Assembly: GCA_017640505.1 (NCBI GenBank)
Contig: JAEPQO010000001.1
Location: forward strand, 760,625 to 824,624
DNA: 64,000 nt
DNA from: Rhodospirillales bacterium
GTDB taxonomy: Bacteria; Pseudomonadota; Alphaproteobacteria; Rhodospirillales; Casp-alpha2
Direction of reading: 5' to 3'
The notes under the pieces were generated by a model, which did no database searches, was not told the origin of the DNA, and was given only the letters and a program-made list of their open reading frames with translations. Numbering within the stretch: position 1 is the stretch's first letter; every line of letters begins with the position of its first letter. Positions 10,073-19,279 of the stretch are shown here, one piece after another. A program made the position numbers and the translations under genes.

Positions 10073-10146
10073 TGGAGCGGGTGAAGGGAATCGAACCCTC
10101 GTATGCAGCTTGGGAAGCTGCCGTTCTACCATTGAACTACACCCGC
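10073..10146 (-). tRNA. tRNA-Gly(CCC)
   Basis: Read on the minus strand, a full cloverleaf is visible: acceptor GCGGGTG paired with CACCCGC, D arm with GTTCAATGGTAGAAC, anticodon stem GCAGC/GCTGC around loop TTCCCAA (anticodon CCC), and T arm GAGGGTTCGATTCCCTT. The terminal CCA is encoded. The gene is intact, and I see no integrase next to it. Confidence 0.95.
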
Positions 10147-10269
10147 GAGAGATGCCGTTTCGTGCCCTTCTAATAAGGTGCCGCGGGGCCGCATGGCAAG
10201 TCCAATCCCTCGTGCCGTGACAACCTACCGGGGCGGTTTTACATTATCGCCGCTCAACCGGAGGACATC

Positions 10270-11427
10270 ATGGATTTTACCCTTAACGAAGAACAACAAG
10301 CCCTGCAGGAAACGGTGCGGAAATTCGCCCAGAGCGAGCTCCCCGAAATCGCCAAGGAAATCGAACAGTCCGCGACCCCCGCCAGCCACGAGCTGGTGAA
10401 GCGTTACGCGGAAATGGGTTTTCTCGGCGTCAACCTGCCATCCGAACTGGGCGGTCTCGGCCTGACGCACCTGGACGCGGTGCTGGTGCTTGAAGAAGTC
10501 GCGAAGATTTCGCCGTCCGTCGCCTTTCCGATTTTCGAATCGTCCTTCGGGCCGACGCTGGCGCTGGCGCACTTCGCGCCCGATGAAATGAAACAGCGCA
10601 TCGTGCCGAAGGTTTGCGCGGGCGAGATGATCGTCGCCGTTTCCATGTCGGAACCCGGCGCCGGCACGGCGCTGACCGACCTGACGACCAAGGCCACGGT
10701 CGCGGGCGACAAGGTAACGCTGAACGGGACCAAGCGCTGGTGCTCGGGCGCGGGTCACGCCGACGCCTATGTCGTCTATTGCCGCATGTCCGACGAGCCG
10801 GGCGCCAAGGGTGTCGGCGCTGTCCTCGTCGAAAAGGAGCGCGACGGCATCAGCTTCGGCAAGCCGGAATACCACATGGGGTTCCGTGGCATCCCGAGCG
10901 CCGACATCTTTCTGGATAACGTTGAGGTGCCCGCCGAAAACATCGTCGTGCCGGCCGGCGGCTTCCGCAAACTGATGGAGGCATTCGATCTCGAACGCTG
11001 CGGCAACACGACCATGTCGCTGGCGATTGCGCAGTCGGCGCTTGATTACGTGCTGGAGTACGTGCAGGAACGTGAACAGTTCGGCAAACCGGTCATCGAC
11101 TTCCAGGCCGTGCAGCTCCACATCGCCGAAATGAAGATGAAGGTCGACGCCTCGCGCCTTTTGCTGTACCGCGCCGTCGTCAACGCGCAGCAGGGCCTGC
11201 CGTCGGTCGCCGAAAGCTCCATCGCCAAGTGCTTCGCCAATGAAATGGTGCGCGACGTCGCCGGCAAGGCGATGCAGCTCATGGGCGGGTACGGTTATTC
11301 GACGGAATACCCGATCGAACAGAAACTGCGCGACGGCTGGGGCTGGGGGATCGCCGGCGGCACGATCGATATCCAGAAGGTCAATATCGCCGCCGCGCTC
11401 GTCGGCCGCCGCTTCCAGCAGCGCTGA
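10270..11427 (+). CDS. acyl-CoA dehydrogenase
   Basis: 385-residue FAD enzyme introducing a trans-2 double bond into an acyl-CoA. The three standard parts are in order: N-terminal helices, a beta domain with SMSEPGAGTALTDL (FAD and substrate contacts near residue 120) and KRWCSGAGHADAY, and C-terminal helices with YVQEREQFGKPVIDFQAVQ and the MGGYGYSTEYP signature. The conserved tail motif with RDGWGWGIAGGTIDIQK takes the place of the usual RD...GGT. The start follows a GGAGGACATC site. Stops of this gene and the dioxygenase behind it are directly adjacent, so they are convergent, not an operon. Chain-length specificity is unknown. Confidence 0.9.
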   Translation: MDFTLNEEQQALQETVRKFAQSELPEIAKEIEQSATPASHELVKRYAEMGFLGVNLPSELGGLGLTHLDAVLVLEEVAKISPSVAFPIFESSFGPTLALAHFAPDEMKQRIVPKVCAGEMIVAVSMSEPGAGTALTDLTTKATVAGDKVTLNGTKRWCSGAGHADAYVVYCRMSDEPGAKGVGAVLVEKERDGISFGKPEYHMGFRGIPSADIFLDNVEVPAENIVVPAGGFRKLMEAFDLERCGNTTMSLAIAQSALDYVLEYVQEREQFGKPVIDFQAVQLHIAEMKMKVDASRLLLYRAVVNAQQGLPSVAESSIAKCFANEMVRDVAGKAMQLMGGYGYSTEYPIEQKLRDGWGWGIAGGTIDIQKVNIAAALVGRRFQQR

Positions 11428-12300
11428 TTACACGGGCCGCTCGCCAATGCAGGTGGTGCGCTCCATGTAGCGGGGCGCATCGCCGTAATCCATGACCGCG
11501 TAGTGCATCAGGCAGCGGTTGTCCCAGACGATGACGTCGTGCGGCTGCCAGGTATGGCGGTAAAGGTATTCCGCGCGCGTGGCATGACGATAAAGCGGTT
11601 CCAGCATCCAGCGGCTCTCGTCGCCGTCGAACCCGTCCAGGTGCGACGTGAAGCCCGGATTGACGTAAAGGCTTTCCTTACCGGTGTCGGCGTGGGTGCG
11701 AACAACCGGGTGCAGCGCCTTGTTGGCGCCCGACATATCGTCCTCGACGACGATGGGTTTTGCATACTGAGTGCGTGCCGCGACCTCAAAGTCGTGCCAC
11801 GCGTGCAATGGGCGCAGCATGTCCTTCATCGGCTCGGACAGGTCCTCGAACGCCTTGGTCATGTTGGCGAAGATGGTATCGCCGCCGACCGGCGGGATCT
11901 CGACGCCGTGCAGCACGGACGCGCCGGCCGGCGTCTCGCGAAAGCTGACATCCGAATGCCAGTACGTGCCGGCCCCCTTGCGGCCAAGCGGCTCGCCGCT
12001 TTCGTCCAGCTTGTTGGAAACGCGGTAAATTTCCGGATGATCGGGATGAATGTACCGGCTCACGGTGTCCTGCAGCGGCGATTCGCCGGGGGCACCGAAA
12101 AGCGGCCCCAAACCGGCACCGAATGCGATATGCGCGTCTGTGCTCAGATTCTTCTGGTCACGGATGACCATCAGACCGCCATGCTCGCACCAGATCTGTT
12201 TCAGTTCGCCGAGGGCGTTGTCGCCAAGGCCGTCATTCAGATCGATGCCCTTGATTTCCGCGCCAAGATGCGTCGAAAGGGGCCGTACGTCGAAATCCAT
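11428..12300 (-). CDS. TauD/TfdA-family 2-oxoglutarate dioxygenase
   Basis: 290-residue non-haem iron(II) and 2-oxoglutarate dependent dioxygenase. The iron facial triad is visible: WHSDVSF (HxD, near residue 115) and the distal histidine in NRCLMHYAVMD near residue 265, followed by the oxoglutarate-binding arginine in RYMERTT. An N-terminal LGAEIKGIDL block is typical of the family. TauD, TfdA and other members hydroxylate sulfonates, aryloxyacids or similar small acids; the substrate here is not deducible. It is divergent from the radical SAM gene over 155 bp. Confidence 0.85.
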   Translation of the reverse strand: MDFDVRPLSTHLGAEIKGIDLNDGLGDNALGELKQIWCEHGGLMVIRDQKNLSTDAHIAFGAGLGPLFGAPGESPLQDTVSRYIHPDHPEIYRVSNKLDESGEPLGRKGAGTYWHSDVSFRETPAGASVLHGVEIPPVGGDTIFANMTKAFEDLSEPMKDMLRPLHAWHDFEVAARTQYAKPIVVEDDMSGANKALHPVVRTHADTGKESLYVNPGFTSHLDGFDGDESRWMLEPLYRHATRAEYLYRHTWQPHDVIVWDNRCLMHYAVMDYGDAPRYMERTTCIGERPV

Positions 12301-12455
12301 TTATGTCATCCTCCCGTATTTCATTATGGGATTCCGTGGGCAGACTTCAATGCCCGGTGAGGCCTGTCTGCCGCTCACGATAGGTTTATTTGAGTTGAGC
12401 GGGACCCTCGTCTAAGCCAGAGTTGAAGGGTTCACGACAGGAGATCGTTTAGGAA

Positions 12456-13403
12456 ATGCCCGATTCAAGCCGCGCGCTCGATCCGCGCAAGTTCCGCGAT
12501 CCGCATACAACGGCAGATGGTCAGCAACGCGCCGTTGTCGCCCTGACGCATCTGACAACGCTCTGGTTCAACACCGGCTCGCTCTGCAACATCACGTGCG
12601 TGAATTGTTATATGGACTCGTCGCCAAAGAACGACGCCCTCGCCTACATCACGCTCGATGAAATTCAGGGGTACCTGGACGAAATCGACCGCGAGGAAAT
12701 GCGCGTCGAGGAAATCGCCTTCACCGGCGGCGAGCCGTTCATGAACCCGGACATCATTCCGATGATTGGCGAGGCCCTTGGCCGCGGCTACCGGGTGCTG
12801 GTTTTGACGAACGCGATGAAGCCGCTGCTGAACAAGCGTGAAAAACTTCTTCCGCTTAAGGAAACGTATGGCGACGCCCTGAGTGTTCGCGTGTCGGTCG
12901 ATCATTACACCCGAAAGGGGCACGAGGAAATTCGCGGCAAGGATACCTGGCCGCCGATGATCGAAGGGCTGCGCTGGCTGGCTGCGAACGGCTTCAATCT
13001 CGCCGTGGCGGGACGCACCTGCTGGGACGAGGATGAAAAAATCGGTCGGGCCGGCTACGCCGGCCTGTTTGCCGATGAAGATATCCCCATCGATGCCGAC
13101 AACATGACCCGGCTCGTTCTGTTCCCGGAAATGGATGCCGAAGTGGATGTGCCTGAAATCACCGTACATTGTTGGGATATCCTGGGGATCAAACCGGAAA
13201 CGATGATGTGTGCATCGTCGCGCATGGTGGTGAAGCGGAAAGGTGCCGACGCGCCGACCGTCGTGCCGTGCACGCTGCTCCCGTATGACGAAACGTTCGA
13301 ACTCGGCAGTGCACTATCCGAATCAAGTAAGGCCGTTCAGCTCAATCATCCGCACTGCGCCAAGTTCTGCGTGCTCGGCGGTGCGTCGTGCAGCCCGGAC
13401 TGA
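12456..13403 (+). CDS. radical SAM protein with C-terminal cysteine cluster
   Basis: 315 residues. The N-terminal CNITCVNCY (CxxxCxxC, near residue 48) binds the SAM 4Fe-4S cluster, and FTGGEPFMNPD is the SAM-contacting GGE motif. The C-terminal quarter is rich in cysteines (HCWDILG, MMCASS, VVPCTLL, HPHCAKFCVLGGASC), suggesting one or two auxiliary clusters of SPASM or twitch type. AGGAGATCG lies some 14 bases upstream of the ATG. It runs nine bases ahead of the metallophosphoesterase-like gene, so the two form an operon. Neither substrate nor product is known to me; peptide or small-molecule modification are both open. Confidence 0.75.
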   Translation: MPDSSRALDPRKFRDPHTTADGQQRAVVALTHLTTLWFNTGSLCNITCVNCYMDSSPKNDALAYITLDEIQGYLDEIDREEMRVEEIAFTGGEPFMNPDIIPMIGEALGRGYRVLVLTNAMKPLLNKREKLLPLKETYGDALSVRVSVDHYTRKGHEEIRGKDTWPPMIEGLRWLAANGFNLAVAGRTCWDEDEKIGRAGYAGLFADEDIPIDADNMTRLVLFPEMDAEVDVPEITVHCWDILGIKPETMMCASSRMVVKRKGADAPTVVPCTLLPYDETFELGSALSESSKAVQLNHPHCAKFCVLGGASCSPD

Positions 13404-13411
13404 GCAATTAG

Positions 13412-14287
13412 ATGAATAAAGCAAACAACGTTTTGGACCTCGGTGTCCTCGAAGGTCCGGTTCTTGTTTTCGGTGGACCGTACTCAAACCTGCAAGCGAC
13501 GGACGCCATGATGGCCGAAACGAAGCGGCGTGGCATTCCGGCTGGCAACGTCATCTGCACCGGCGACGTTGTTGCCTATGCAGGGGACCCGGCGGCAACC
13601 ACGGATGCGATCATGAACTGGGAGATCGCAACGGTGATGGGCAACTGCGAGGAAAGCTTCGGCGCCGAGGCTGATGATTGTGGTTGCGGGTTCGAGGAAG
13701 GCACGGCGTGCGATGTCATGTCCCGGCAATGGTACGCCTATGCCAACGCTTGCCTGACGCCGGCGCATCGCGCCTGGATGCGCGGCCTGCCGCGGCAGAT
13801 AAATTTCACGCTCGGTACCCGCCGGTTCGCCGTGATCCATGGCAGTGCGTCATCGATCAACGAGTTCGTTTTCGAAAAGTCGGACGACGCGGTCAAGCGC
13901 GCCGGGCTGGATATGTTATCGGTCGACGCCGTCATTGGTGGACATTCCGGCGTGCCGTTCGCGGAAGTTCTGGACAGCGGGCTATGGCTCAATTCAGGGG
14001 TGATCGGGATGCCGGCCAACGATGCAACGCCGCGCGTCTGGTATGCGGTGCTTTGTCCGGTGGACGGTGGCCTGAACATCGAACTTTGCGCCCTTGATTA
14101 CGACCATGCGGCGGCGGCCCGCGCCATGCGCGAGAAGAAGCTGCCGGAAGGTTATGCGCGCTGCCTTGAAACCGGATTGTGGCCCAACATGGACGTGATG
14201 CCGGCGGCAGAGCGTGAAAAAGCCGGCAAACCCATCGCGCCGGAAACCCTGTTCTGGCAGGGTGCCGTCACCGCCGCGGCGGAGTAA
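13412..14287 (+). CDS. metallophosphoesterase-like protein with altered metal motif
   Basis: 291 residues with the calcineurin-like phosphoesterase layout: motif II ICTGDVVAYAG near residue 50, motif III MGNCEES near residue 73, histidine strand AVIHGSAS near residue 140, and GGHSGVPF near residue 180. The first motif, normally DxHGN, reads FGGPYSN here, so the aspartate and histidine metal ligands are replaced by glycine and tyrosine. A cysteine-rich insert (DDCGCGFEEGTACD) follows motif III. The protein may bind one metal, or have become a binding or regulatory protein. It is co-transcribed with the radical SAM gene nine bases upstream. Confidence 0.7.
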   Translation: MNKANNVLDLGVLEGPVLVFGGPYSNLQATDAMMAETKRRGIPAGNVICTGDVVAYAGDPAATTDAIMNWEIATVMGNCEESFGAEADDCGCGFEEGTACDVMSRQWYAYANACLTPAHRAWMRGLPRQINFTLGTRRFAVIHGSASSINEFVFEKSDDAVKRAGLDMLSVDAVIGGHSGVPFAEVLDSGLWLNSGVIGMPANDATPRVWYAVLCPVDGGLNIELCALDYDHAAAARAMREKKLPEGYARCLETGLWPNMDVMPAAEREKAGKPIAPETLFWQGAVTAAAE

Positions 14288-14399
14288 CCGCCGGCACGAA
14301 ACGGCCTCGGAATCATCACAGGTGTGCCTTATTCGGTCATCGTTTCGCCGAAAGCGGCCGTTACACCGGTCTCCAACGAACCCCTGACAGGAGACTGAG

Positions 14400-15263
14400 A
14401 TGTCCATCAGAACCAAATCAATTAAAACCGGTGCCGCCGCAGGTTGCCTGCTGGCGGTCGCCGCATGTGCCAATCCCGAAATCGAGGCCGCGAAAACCCT
14501 TGATATCAAGGGCGGTGATGTCAGCGCAGAAGCGGCGCGTGAATATAAACGCCTCGCCCATTTCGAAGACAAGGAGATGTGGGACAAGGCGTCCGCCATC
14601 GCGTTCTCGGAAAAAGCCATTGCGGCAGCCAACGGTCTCGTGGGAACCGGGCCCTCGGGTGATCGGATCGTCCGCGATGCCGAAATTGCCGCGGCGTACC
14701 GCTACCTCAACCACATGCGTGCGCTCGGTGCCGACCGGATCGCGCCGAAAGCGACCGGTCAGGCGATTGCGCGCCTCGATTGCTGGGCCGAACAGGCGGA
14801 CGAGGGCGATCAACCGCTGCACATCGGCTTCTGCCGCGACGGGTTCGCCGAATACGCATCCGAGACCGCGGAAGCGCTGAAGGCGGCAGGACGGCCCGTG
14901 GCCGTTGCGACGCCTGCGCTTAAGACGTTCAAGGTGACGTTCCCGCTCGGATCAAGCATGCCTGCCGTCGGCGCAAATGACGTGCTCGATGCCGCGGCCG
15001 ACTACGCAAAGTCGGACAGGAAATTGCGGATCGTGCTTGGTGGTCATGCCGACAAGTCCGGCTCGGCGAAACGAAACCAATATCTTTCCGAAGCTCGGGC
15101 GGACCGTGTCGCCAACATGTTGCGCGCACGCGGCGTGTCGCCGTCACAGATCAGCACCATAGGCTTTGGCGAGACCTATCCGTCTGTGGTGACGCCGGAT
15201 GGACAGAAAAGCGACGAGAACCGCCGCGTCGAAATCGTCATCGGGCCGGGCCGCGTCCTCTAA
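14400..15263 (+). CDS. OmpA-family lipoprotein
   Basis: 287 residues. A signal peptide ends in lipobox VAAC (cysteine near residue 21), predicting an outer-membrane lipid anchor. The middle part, about residues 40-160, is helical and unassigned. Residues 175-287 form an OmpA C-terminal peptidoglycan-binding domain with LGGHADKSGSAKRNQYLSEA, ADRVANMLRARGV and the DENRRVEIV end, carrying the aspartate and arginine that hold diaminopimelate. GGAGACTGAG precedes the ATG. It is a single gene and probably links the outer membrane to the cell wall. Confidence 0.85.
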   Translation: MSIRTKSIKTGAAAGCLLAVAACANPEIEAAKTLDIKGGDVSAEAAREYKRLAHFEDKEMWDKASAIAFSEKAIAAANGLVGTGPSGDRIVRDAEIAAAYRYLNHMRALGADRIAPKATGQAIARLDCWAEQADEGDQPLHIGFCRDGFAEYASETAEALKAAGRPVAVATPALKTFKVTFPLGSSMPAVGANDVLDAAADYAKSDRKLRIVLGGHADKSGSAKRNQYLSEARADRVANMLRARGVSPSQISTIGFGETYPSVVTPDGQKSDENRRVEIVIGPGRVL

Positions 15264-15371
15264 GGGCTGCTGTCTGATCCTGAACCGAGTGGCGTCTGGA
15301 CAAGCAATGCGCGCTTCGGCTAAATGCACCCGTCGGCGCGCATCTGCTTTTTTGACGACGGAGGATCCCCG

Positions 15372-15779
15372 ATGACGGAACTGCAAGCATTCGAACAAAC
15401 GACCGACGGGATACGGGTCCTTGTCGCCTCGGCGTATATCGACGAGCAGTCGGACCCGGACGAGAACCGTCACGTCTGGGCCTATCAGGTCCGCGTCGAG
15501 AACCTCGGCACTGAACCGGTGCAACTGCTGACCCGCCGCTGGCGGATCACGGACGGGAATGGGCGCGCGCACGAAGTGATCGGCGATGGTGTCGTCGGGG
15601 ACAAGCCGGTCCTCAAACCGGGCGAGCACTACGAGTATTCGAGCGGCACGCCGCTCAGGACATCCACGGGTTTCATGACGGGCATCTTCCAGATGATCGA
15701 TGCGTCCGGACGCCGTTTCGCTGTTAAGGTGCCGGCATTCTCGCTCGACGGGCCGGAACCGCCACAGGCGGTTCACTGA
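15372..15779 (+). CDS. apaG: ApaG domain protein
   Basis: 135-residue ApaG family protein with a fibronectin-III-like beta sandwich. The signature segments are present: WAYQVRVENLG, TRRWRITDGNG, GDKPVLKPGEHYEYSSGTPL and GFMTGIFQM. The glycine-rich pocket in this family can bind pyrophosphate; a link to cobalt and magnesium tolerance is known in enterics, but the biochemical role is unsettled. I used the ATG after GGAGG at 15372, not the in-frame upstream codons. It stands alone between the OmpA lipoprotein and folE. Confidence 0.9.
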   Translation: MTELQAFEQTTDGIRVLVASAYIDEQSDPDENRHVWAYQVRVENLGTEPVQLLTRRWRITDGNGRAHEVIGDGVVGDKPVLKPGEHYEYSSGTPLRTSTGFMTGIFQMIDASGRRFAVKVPAFSLDGPEPPQAVH

Positions 15780-15792
15780 CGCGCCGCGCGGC

Positions 15793-15810
15793 GGCCGAAT
15801 TCATTCGGCC
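15793..15810. repeat. hairpin between apaG and folE
   Basis: GGCCGAAT, two bases, ATTCGGCC: a perfect 8-bp stem 13 bp after the apaG stop. There is no T-run after it, so it is either a weak terminator or an RNA-stabilising stem. Confidence 0.45.
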
Positions 15811-15953
15811 GTGCATTGCACTGATCCAGTCCCTATATAACGTCGTAATAGTTGGCGTGACGGGCGAAACGCCCCGTTACATTGGGCATGGCCGCATTAT
15901 CGAATTCTGATATGCTACGCTGCGTCCTTGGGCAGAGAAGTTAGGACAGACCC

Positions 15954-16622
15954 GTGACAGACCAAAAACCGCTGAGCGTGATTGCCGGCAACCCGCACAA
16001 GCACGCAGCTCCCGATCTTGACCGGGGTCCGGAAATCGAGCGGCCGAGCCGCGAAGAGGCCGAAGACGCTGTGCGCACGCTGATCCGCTGGGCGGGTGAT
16101 GACCCAGAACGCGAAGGCCTTCTGGAAACGCCGGATCGTGTCGTCCGATCCTACGAGGAGTTTTTCAGCGGTTACGATGTCTGCCCGCGCAGCTATCTCG
16201 AAAAAACCTTTGAGGAAACCGAAGGGTATGACGAGATCGTTCTCCTCAAGGATATCCGCCTGGAGAGCCACTGCGAACATCACATGGTGCCGTTCATCGG
16301 CAAGGTGCATGTCGCCTATCTGCCGGACCGCCGCGTCGTTGGCATTTCAAAGCTTGCCCGCGTCGTCGAGGCTTTCGGCAAGCGGCTTCAGATTCAGGAA
16401 AAGCTGACTGCGCAGATCGCCAACACCATAGACGAGGTGCTGGAGCCGCGCGGCGTCGCGGTGATCGTCGAAGCGGTCCATCAGTGCATGACGATGCGTG
16501 GCGTGCACAAACCGGGGGTTTCGCTCGTCACCAGCCGCATGCTGGGTGCTTTTCGGGACGATCCTGCCACGCGCCGTGAGGTCCTTGCGATGGTGAATCA
16601 CGACGGCGGTAACTACGCCTGA
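15954..16622 (+). CDS. folE: GTP cyclohydrolase I
   Basis: 222-residue enzyme converting GTP to dihydroneopterin triphosphate, the first step of tetrahydrofolate synthesis. The catalytic core is complete: [20 protein letters not shown] with zinc cysteine and histidines, [20 protein letters not shown], and [17 protein letters not shown] with the second zinc cysteine. The start is a GTG preceded by TTAGGACAG; no ATG fits the family length. The gene stands alone; a terminator-like hairpin follows. Confidence 0.95.
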   Translation: MTDQKPLSVIAGNPHKHAAPDLDRGPEIERPSREEAEDAVRTLIRWAGDDPEREGLLETPDRVVRSYEEFFSGYDVCPRSYLEKTFEETEGYDEIVLLKDIRLESHCEHHMVPFIGKVHVAYLPDRRVVGISKLARVVEAFGKRLQIQEKLTAQIANTIDEVLEPRGVAVIVEAVHQCMTMRGVHKPGVSLVTSRMLGAFRDDPATRREVLAMVNHDGGNYA

Positions 16623-16673
16623 TCGAAAACGCGCCCACCCGGCGCAAAATGTCTTAAAATGACGGGACTTGAC

Positions 16674-16697
16674 CCGCTTCAAGCGGCGCGCTTTTTT
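16674..16697 (+). terminator. probable terminator after folE
   Basis: A CCGCTT/AAGCGG stem with a very tight loop, followed by a GC step and a run of six T. It lies about 50 bp after the folE stop and 43 bp before trkH. Confidence 0.45.
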
Positions 16698-16739
16698 ATT
16701 TCTGGGGCCTGAAACGGGCGTACGGGGACCGGATATTTC

Positions 16740-18185
16740 ATGGATTACCGACCGGCTATATTCATCGTCGGCCTGTTGCTGGCGACGCTTGCGATCGTGA
16801 TGTGTCTGCCGGCCATCGCGGATTTCGCCTACGGTCATCCCGACTGGCAGGTCTTCGCCGTTGCCGCCGGTACGACGTTCTTCGTCGGTGTTACGATGGC
16901 GCTGACGTCGCGGGTGCGCGGCCTGAAGCTTACCATCCGCCATGCCTTCATGATTACGACGGCAAGTTGGGTGGCGATGACCGTTTTCGCGTCGCTGCCG
17001 TTCGCTTTCTCGGAACTCGACATGAATTTCACCGATGCGGTGTTCGAGGCGATGTCCGGGATTACGACCACGGGGTCGACGGTGATCGTCGGGCTGGAAC
17101 ATGCGCCGCCGGGGATTCTTTTATGGCGTGCGCTGCTTCAATGGCTTGGTGGGATCGGTATCATCGTGATGGCCATTGCCGTTCTGCCCATGCTGCAGGT
17201 CGGTGGTATGCAGCTGTTCCGCATGGAAAGCTCTGACCAGTCGGACAAGGCATTGCCGCGGGCGGCGCAGATCGCTTCGGCCATCGGCGTCATATATTTT
17301 GCGCTGACGATGATCTGGGCGGGGTTCTACTGGCTTGCCGGCATGGGCGGTTTCGATGCGGTGGCACATTCGATGACGACCATCGCAACCGGTGGCTTCT
17401 CCACGCACGATGCGTCGATTGCGCATTTCGAATCCGCCGCGATCGATTACATCGCAACGGCCGGCATGCTGATCGGCGCGCTGCCGTTCATTCTGTACCT
17501 TCGAACGTTGCAGGGCGATCTGATGGCGGTGGTCAACGACAGTCAGGTGCAGTGGTTCCTCGTCTTTGTCGCATGCGTCATTGCCGTGACGACCGGCTGG
17601 CTGGTGCTGGAGATCGGCGAGCCGCCCCTGGAAGCGATCCGGCTTGCGTCTTTCAATATCGTTTCGATCATCACGGGCACGGGCTATGCGACCGACGACT
17701 ATGGGCTTTGGGGCGCATTTTCGCCGGTGATCTTCTTCTTCATCATGTTTATCGGCGGCTGTGCAGGCTCGACGACCTGCGGCATCAAGGTGTTTCGGTT
17801 CCAGGTGCTCTATGCTGCGGCCCGCACGCAGATCCACCACCTTTTGCAGCCGCACGGTGTTTTTATTCCCTATTTCAACAGGCGGCCGATCTCGGAAGAG
17901 ATCATCATTTCGGTGCTGTCGTTCTTCTTTATGTGGTTCTTTACGTTCGCGCTGCTGGCGTTGGCGCTCAGCCTGCTGGGCCTGGATTTCATGACGGCGT
18001 TTTCGTCGGCAGCGACATCCATCGCAAACGTGGGCCCGGCGTTGGGTCCGATTGCCGGACCGGCGGGGAACTTCTCGACCTTCCCGGACGCCGCCAAGTG
18101 GCTGATGTCGCTCGGGATGCTGCTGGGACGGCTGGAACTGTTCACCGTGATCGTGTTGCTGAGCCGGAGCTTCTGGCGGCCGTGA
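16740..18185 (+). CDS. trkH: TrkH-family potassium uptake protein
   Basis: 481-residue membrane subunit of the Trk/Ktr potassium uptake system, built from four MPM repeats. Selectivity-filter-like loops are visible in each: FEAMSGITTTGSTV near residue 100, MTTIATGGFSTHD near residue 212, IITGTGYATDDYG near residue 310, and SAATSIANVGPALGP near residue 425. Each holds the glycine that faces the pore. The regulatory TrkA subunit is not in the window. The stop overlaps the GTG of the next gene. Confidence 0.92.
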   Translation: MDYRPAIFIVGLLLATLAIVMCLPAIADFAYGHPDWQVFAVAAGTTFFVGVTMALTSRVRGLKLTIRHAFMITTASWVAMTVFASLPFAFSELDMNFTDAVFEAMSGITTTGSTVIVGLEHAPPGILLWRALLQWLGGIGIIVMAIAVLPMLQVGGMQLFRMESSDQSDKALPRAAQIASAIGVIYFALTMIWAGFYWLAGMGGFDAVAHSMTTIATGGFSTHDASIAHFESAAIDYIATAGMLIGALPFILYLRTLQGDLMAVVNDSQVQWFLVFVACVIAVTTGWLVLEIGEPPLEAIRLASFNIVSIITGTGYATDDYGLWGAFSPVIFFFIMFIGGCAGSTTCGIKVFRFQVLYAAARTQIHHLLQPHGVFIPYFNRRPISEEIIISVLSFFFMWFFTFALLALALSLLGLDFMTAFSSAATSIANVGPALGPIAGPAGNFSTFPDAAKWLMSLGMLLGRLELFTVIVLLSRSFWRP

Positions 18186-18652
18186 ATCCGTTCGGCAACA
18201 TGCTGGGCGGCTGGGCGCGCAAACGGCATCGTCGGGATGTCGAGCGCGTCATCGAGCATCTGCAAACCCTGGATAATGAAAGCGTGGGGTTGGTGCTGGC
18301 GATTGCGGCACATCACCGCAACGCGCTTTTGAAAGACGGCATCGACCTGCGTGACCTCACGGAATTCGTGAAGCAGATGCCCGGCTATGTAGGGGACATG
18401 ATGAAGGCCGTGGGTGTGCTGACGAAGAACAAGCGCCACCACGACGCGCTCGGGCTTCAGATCTGGGTTTGTTCGCTCAGATGCGCCGGGGACCCGGCGC
18501 TCCAGGAACGGGGAGTTGCGCTTTGGGCGGAGCTAAAGCGTGGACAGAAACACGTCGCGCGTGCGCGCGAGCTCGTTTCCAAGGAGACAGGCTTCGACCT
18601 CGACGTCACGATGGCGAACGACGTCCCGGTTGAGTTTCAGAAGCGAACTTAG
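18182..18652 (+). CDS. uncharacterised helical protein downstream of trkH
   Basis: 156 residues that I do not recognise. The GTG at 18182 overlaps the trkH stop (GTGA), so it is translationally coupled; an ATG at 18200 is the alternative. The sequence is basic at the N-terminus (WARKRHRRD), then mainly helical without membrane segments or metal motifs, with a run LVLAIAAHHRNALLKDGIDLRDL and a HVARARELVSKETG helix near the C-terminus. The coupling suggests a cytosolic accessory to potassium uptake, but that is only context. Codon use matches its neighbours. Confidence 0.55.
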   Translation: MNPFGNMLGGWARKRHRRDVERVIEHLQTLDNESVGLVLAIAAHHRNALLKDGIDLRDLTEFVKQMPGYVGDMMKAVGVLTKNKRHHDALGLQIWVCSLRCAGDPALQERGVALWAELKRGQKHVARARELVSKETGFDLDVTMANDVPVEFQKRT

Positions 18653-18654
18653 GG

Positions 18655-19257
18655 TCAGCGGATAAAATCGGCCAGGTGTTTGCGGATCGAGGCCGACATC
18701 TGCGGATCGAAATCCTTCATGACCTGTTCGGTCAGGTTGAACCACGTTTCCTCGCGGACATTGATCGAGGCATCTTCGGGGATCGTCTGTGAACGATTAA
18801 CTGCGGCCTTGGCAAAGGCCTGAGTCACACGTGGTACGCCCTCCAGCCGGACCTCGACATCGACGCCGGCGTCATAACGGTGGGACTGCTCCGTCGTGAA
18901 GACGCCGCTGAGACCTGTCTTGCGGGCAAGTTCCGTTTCGGTGACCGCGGCATTGTTGATGATGAATTTGGCGACCCCTGAAACCCCGGTCGCCTGCAGG
19001 CGGTCGCGTGCCCAGTTGCGGAGCGCGACCTCGGGCGAGACCGGCATCCGGCTTTCGACATGTTTCGGGTCCGAGGGCGGTGTGAAATTGTCGACGATTT
19101 CGATCCGCGCGACGCCGAGTGCGATCTGCGGCAGATGCGTAAACGTAAGCTCGGGAAACTGTGGCGGCGGCGGCGTCGTACAGGATCCCAGACCCGCAAC
19201 GGCCGTCAGGACAACGGCAAGTATTGAAATTCGGCGGACGGATCGTGGCAGGCGCAT
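18655..19257 (-). CDS. uncharacterised lipoprotein
   Basis: 200 residues. The signal peptide (RRISILAVVLTAVAGLGSC) ends at a lipobox cysteine near residue 26, so the mature protein is membrane-anchored and periplasmic. The mature part resembles a small conserved alphaproteobacterial lipoprotein: a polyproline stretch after the cysteine, HLPQIALGVARIEIVDNF, then MPVSPEVALRNWARDRLQA. No catalytic motif is visible. The ATG at 19257 begins the signal peptide; upstream codons belong to the end of hslO. It lies 22 bp after hslO on the same strand and is likely in its operon. Confidence 0.7.
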   Translation of the reverse strand: MRLPRSVRRISILAVVLTAVAGLGSCTTPPPPQFPELTFTHLPQIALGVARIEIVDNFTPPSDPKHVESRMPVSPEVALRNWARDRLQATGVSGVAKFIINNAAVTETELARKTGLSGVFTTEQSHRYDAGVDVEVRLEGVPRVTQAFAKAAVNRSQTIPEDASINVREETWFNLTEQVMKDFDPQMSASIRKHLADFIR

Positions 19258-19279
19258 GGCTGTGGTCTCCGGGTGAAAT

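Noticed and set aside
10073-10146. Integration site at the tRNA-Gly gene
   Set aside because: The tRNA is whole and no integrase, direct repeat or base-composition change flanks it.
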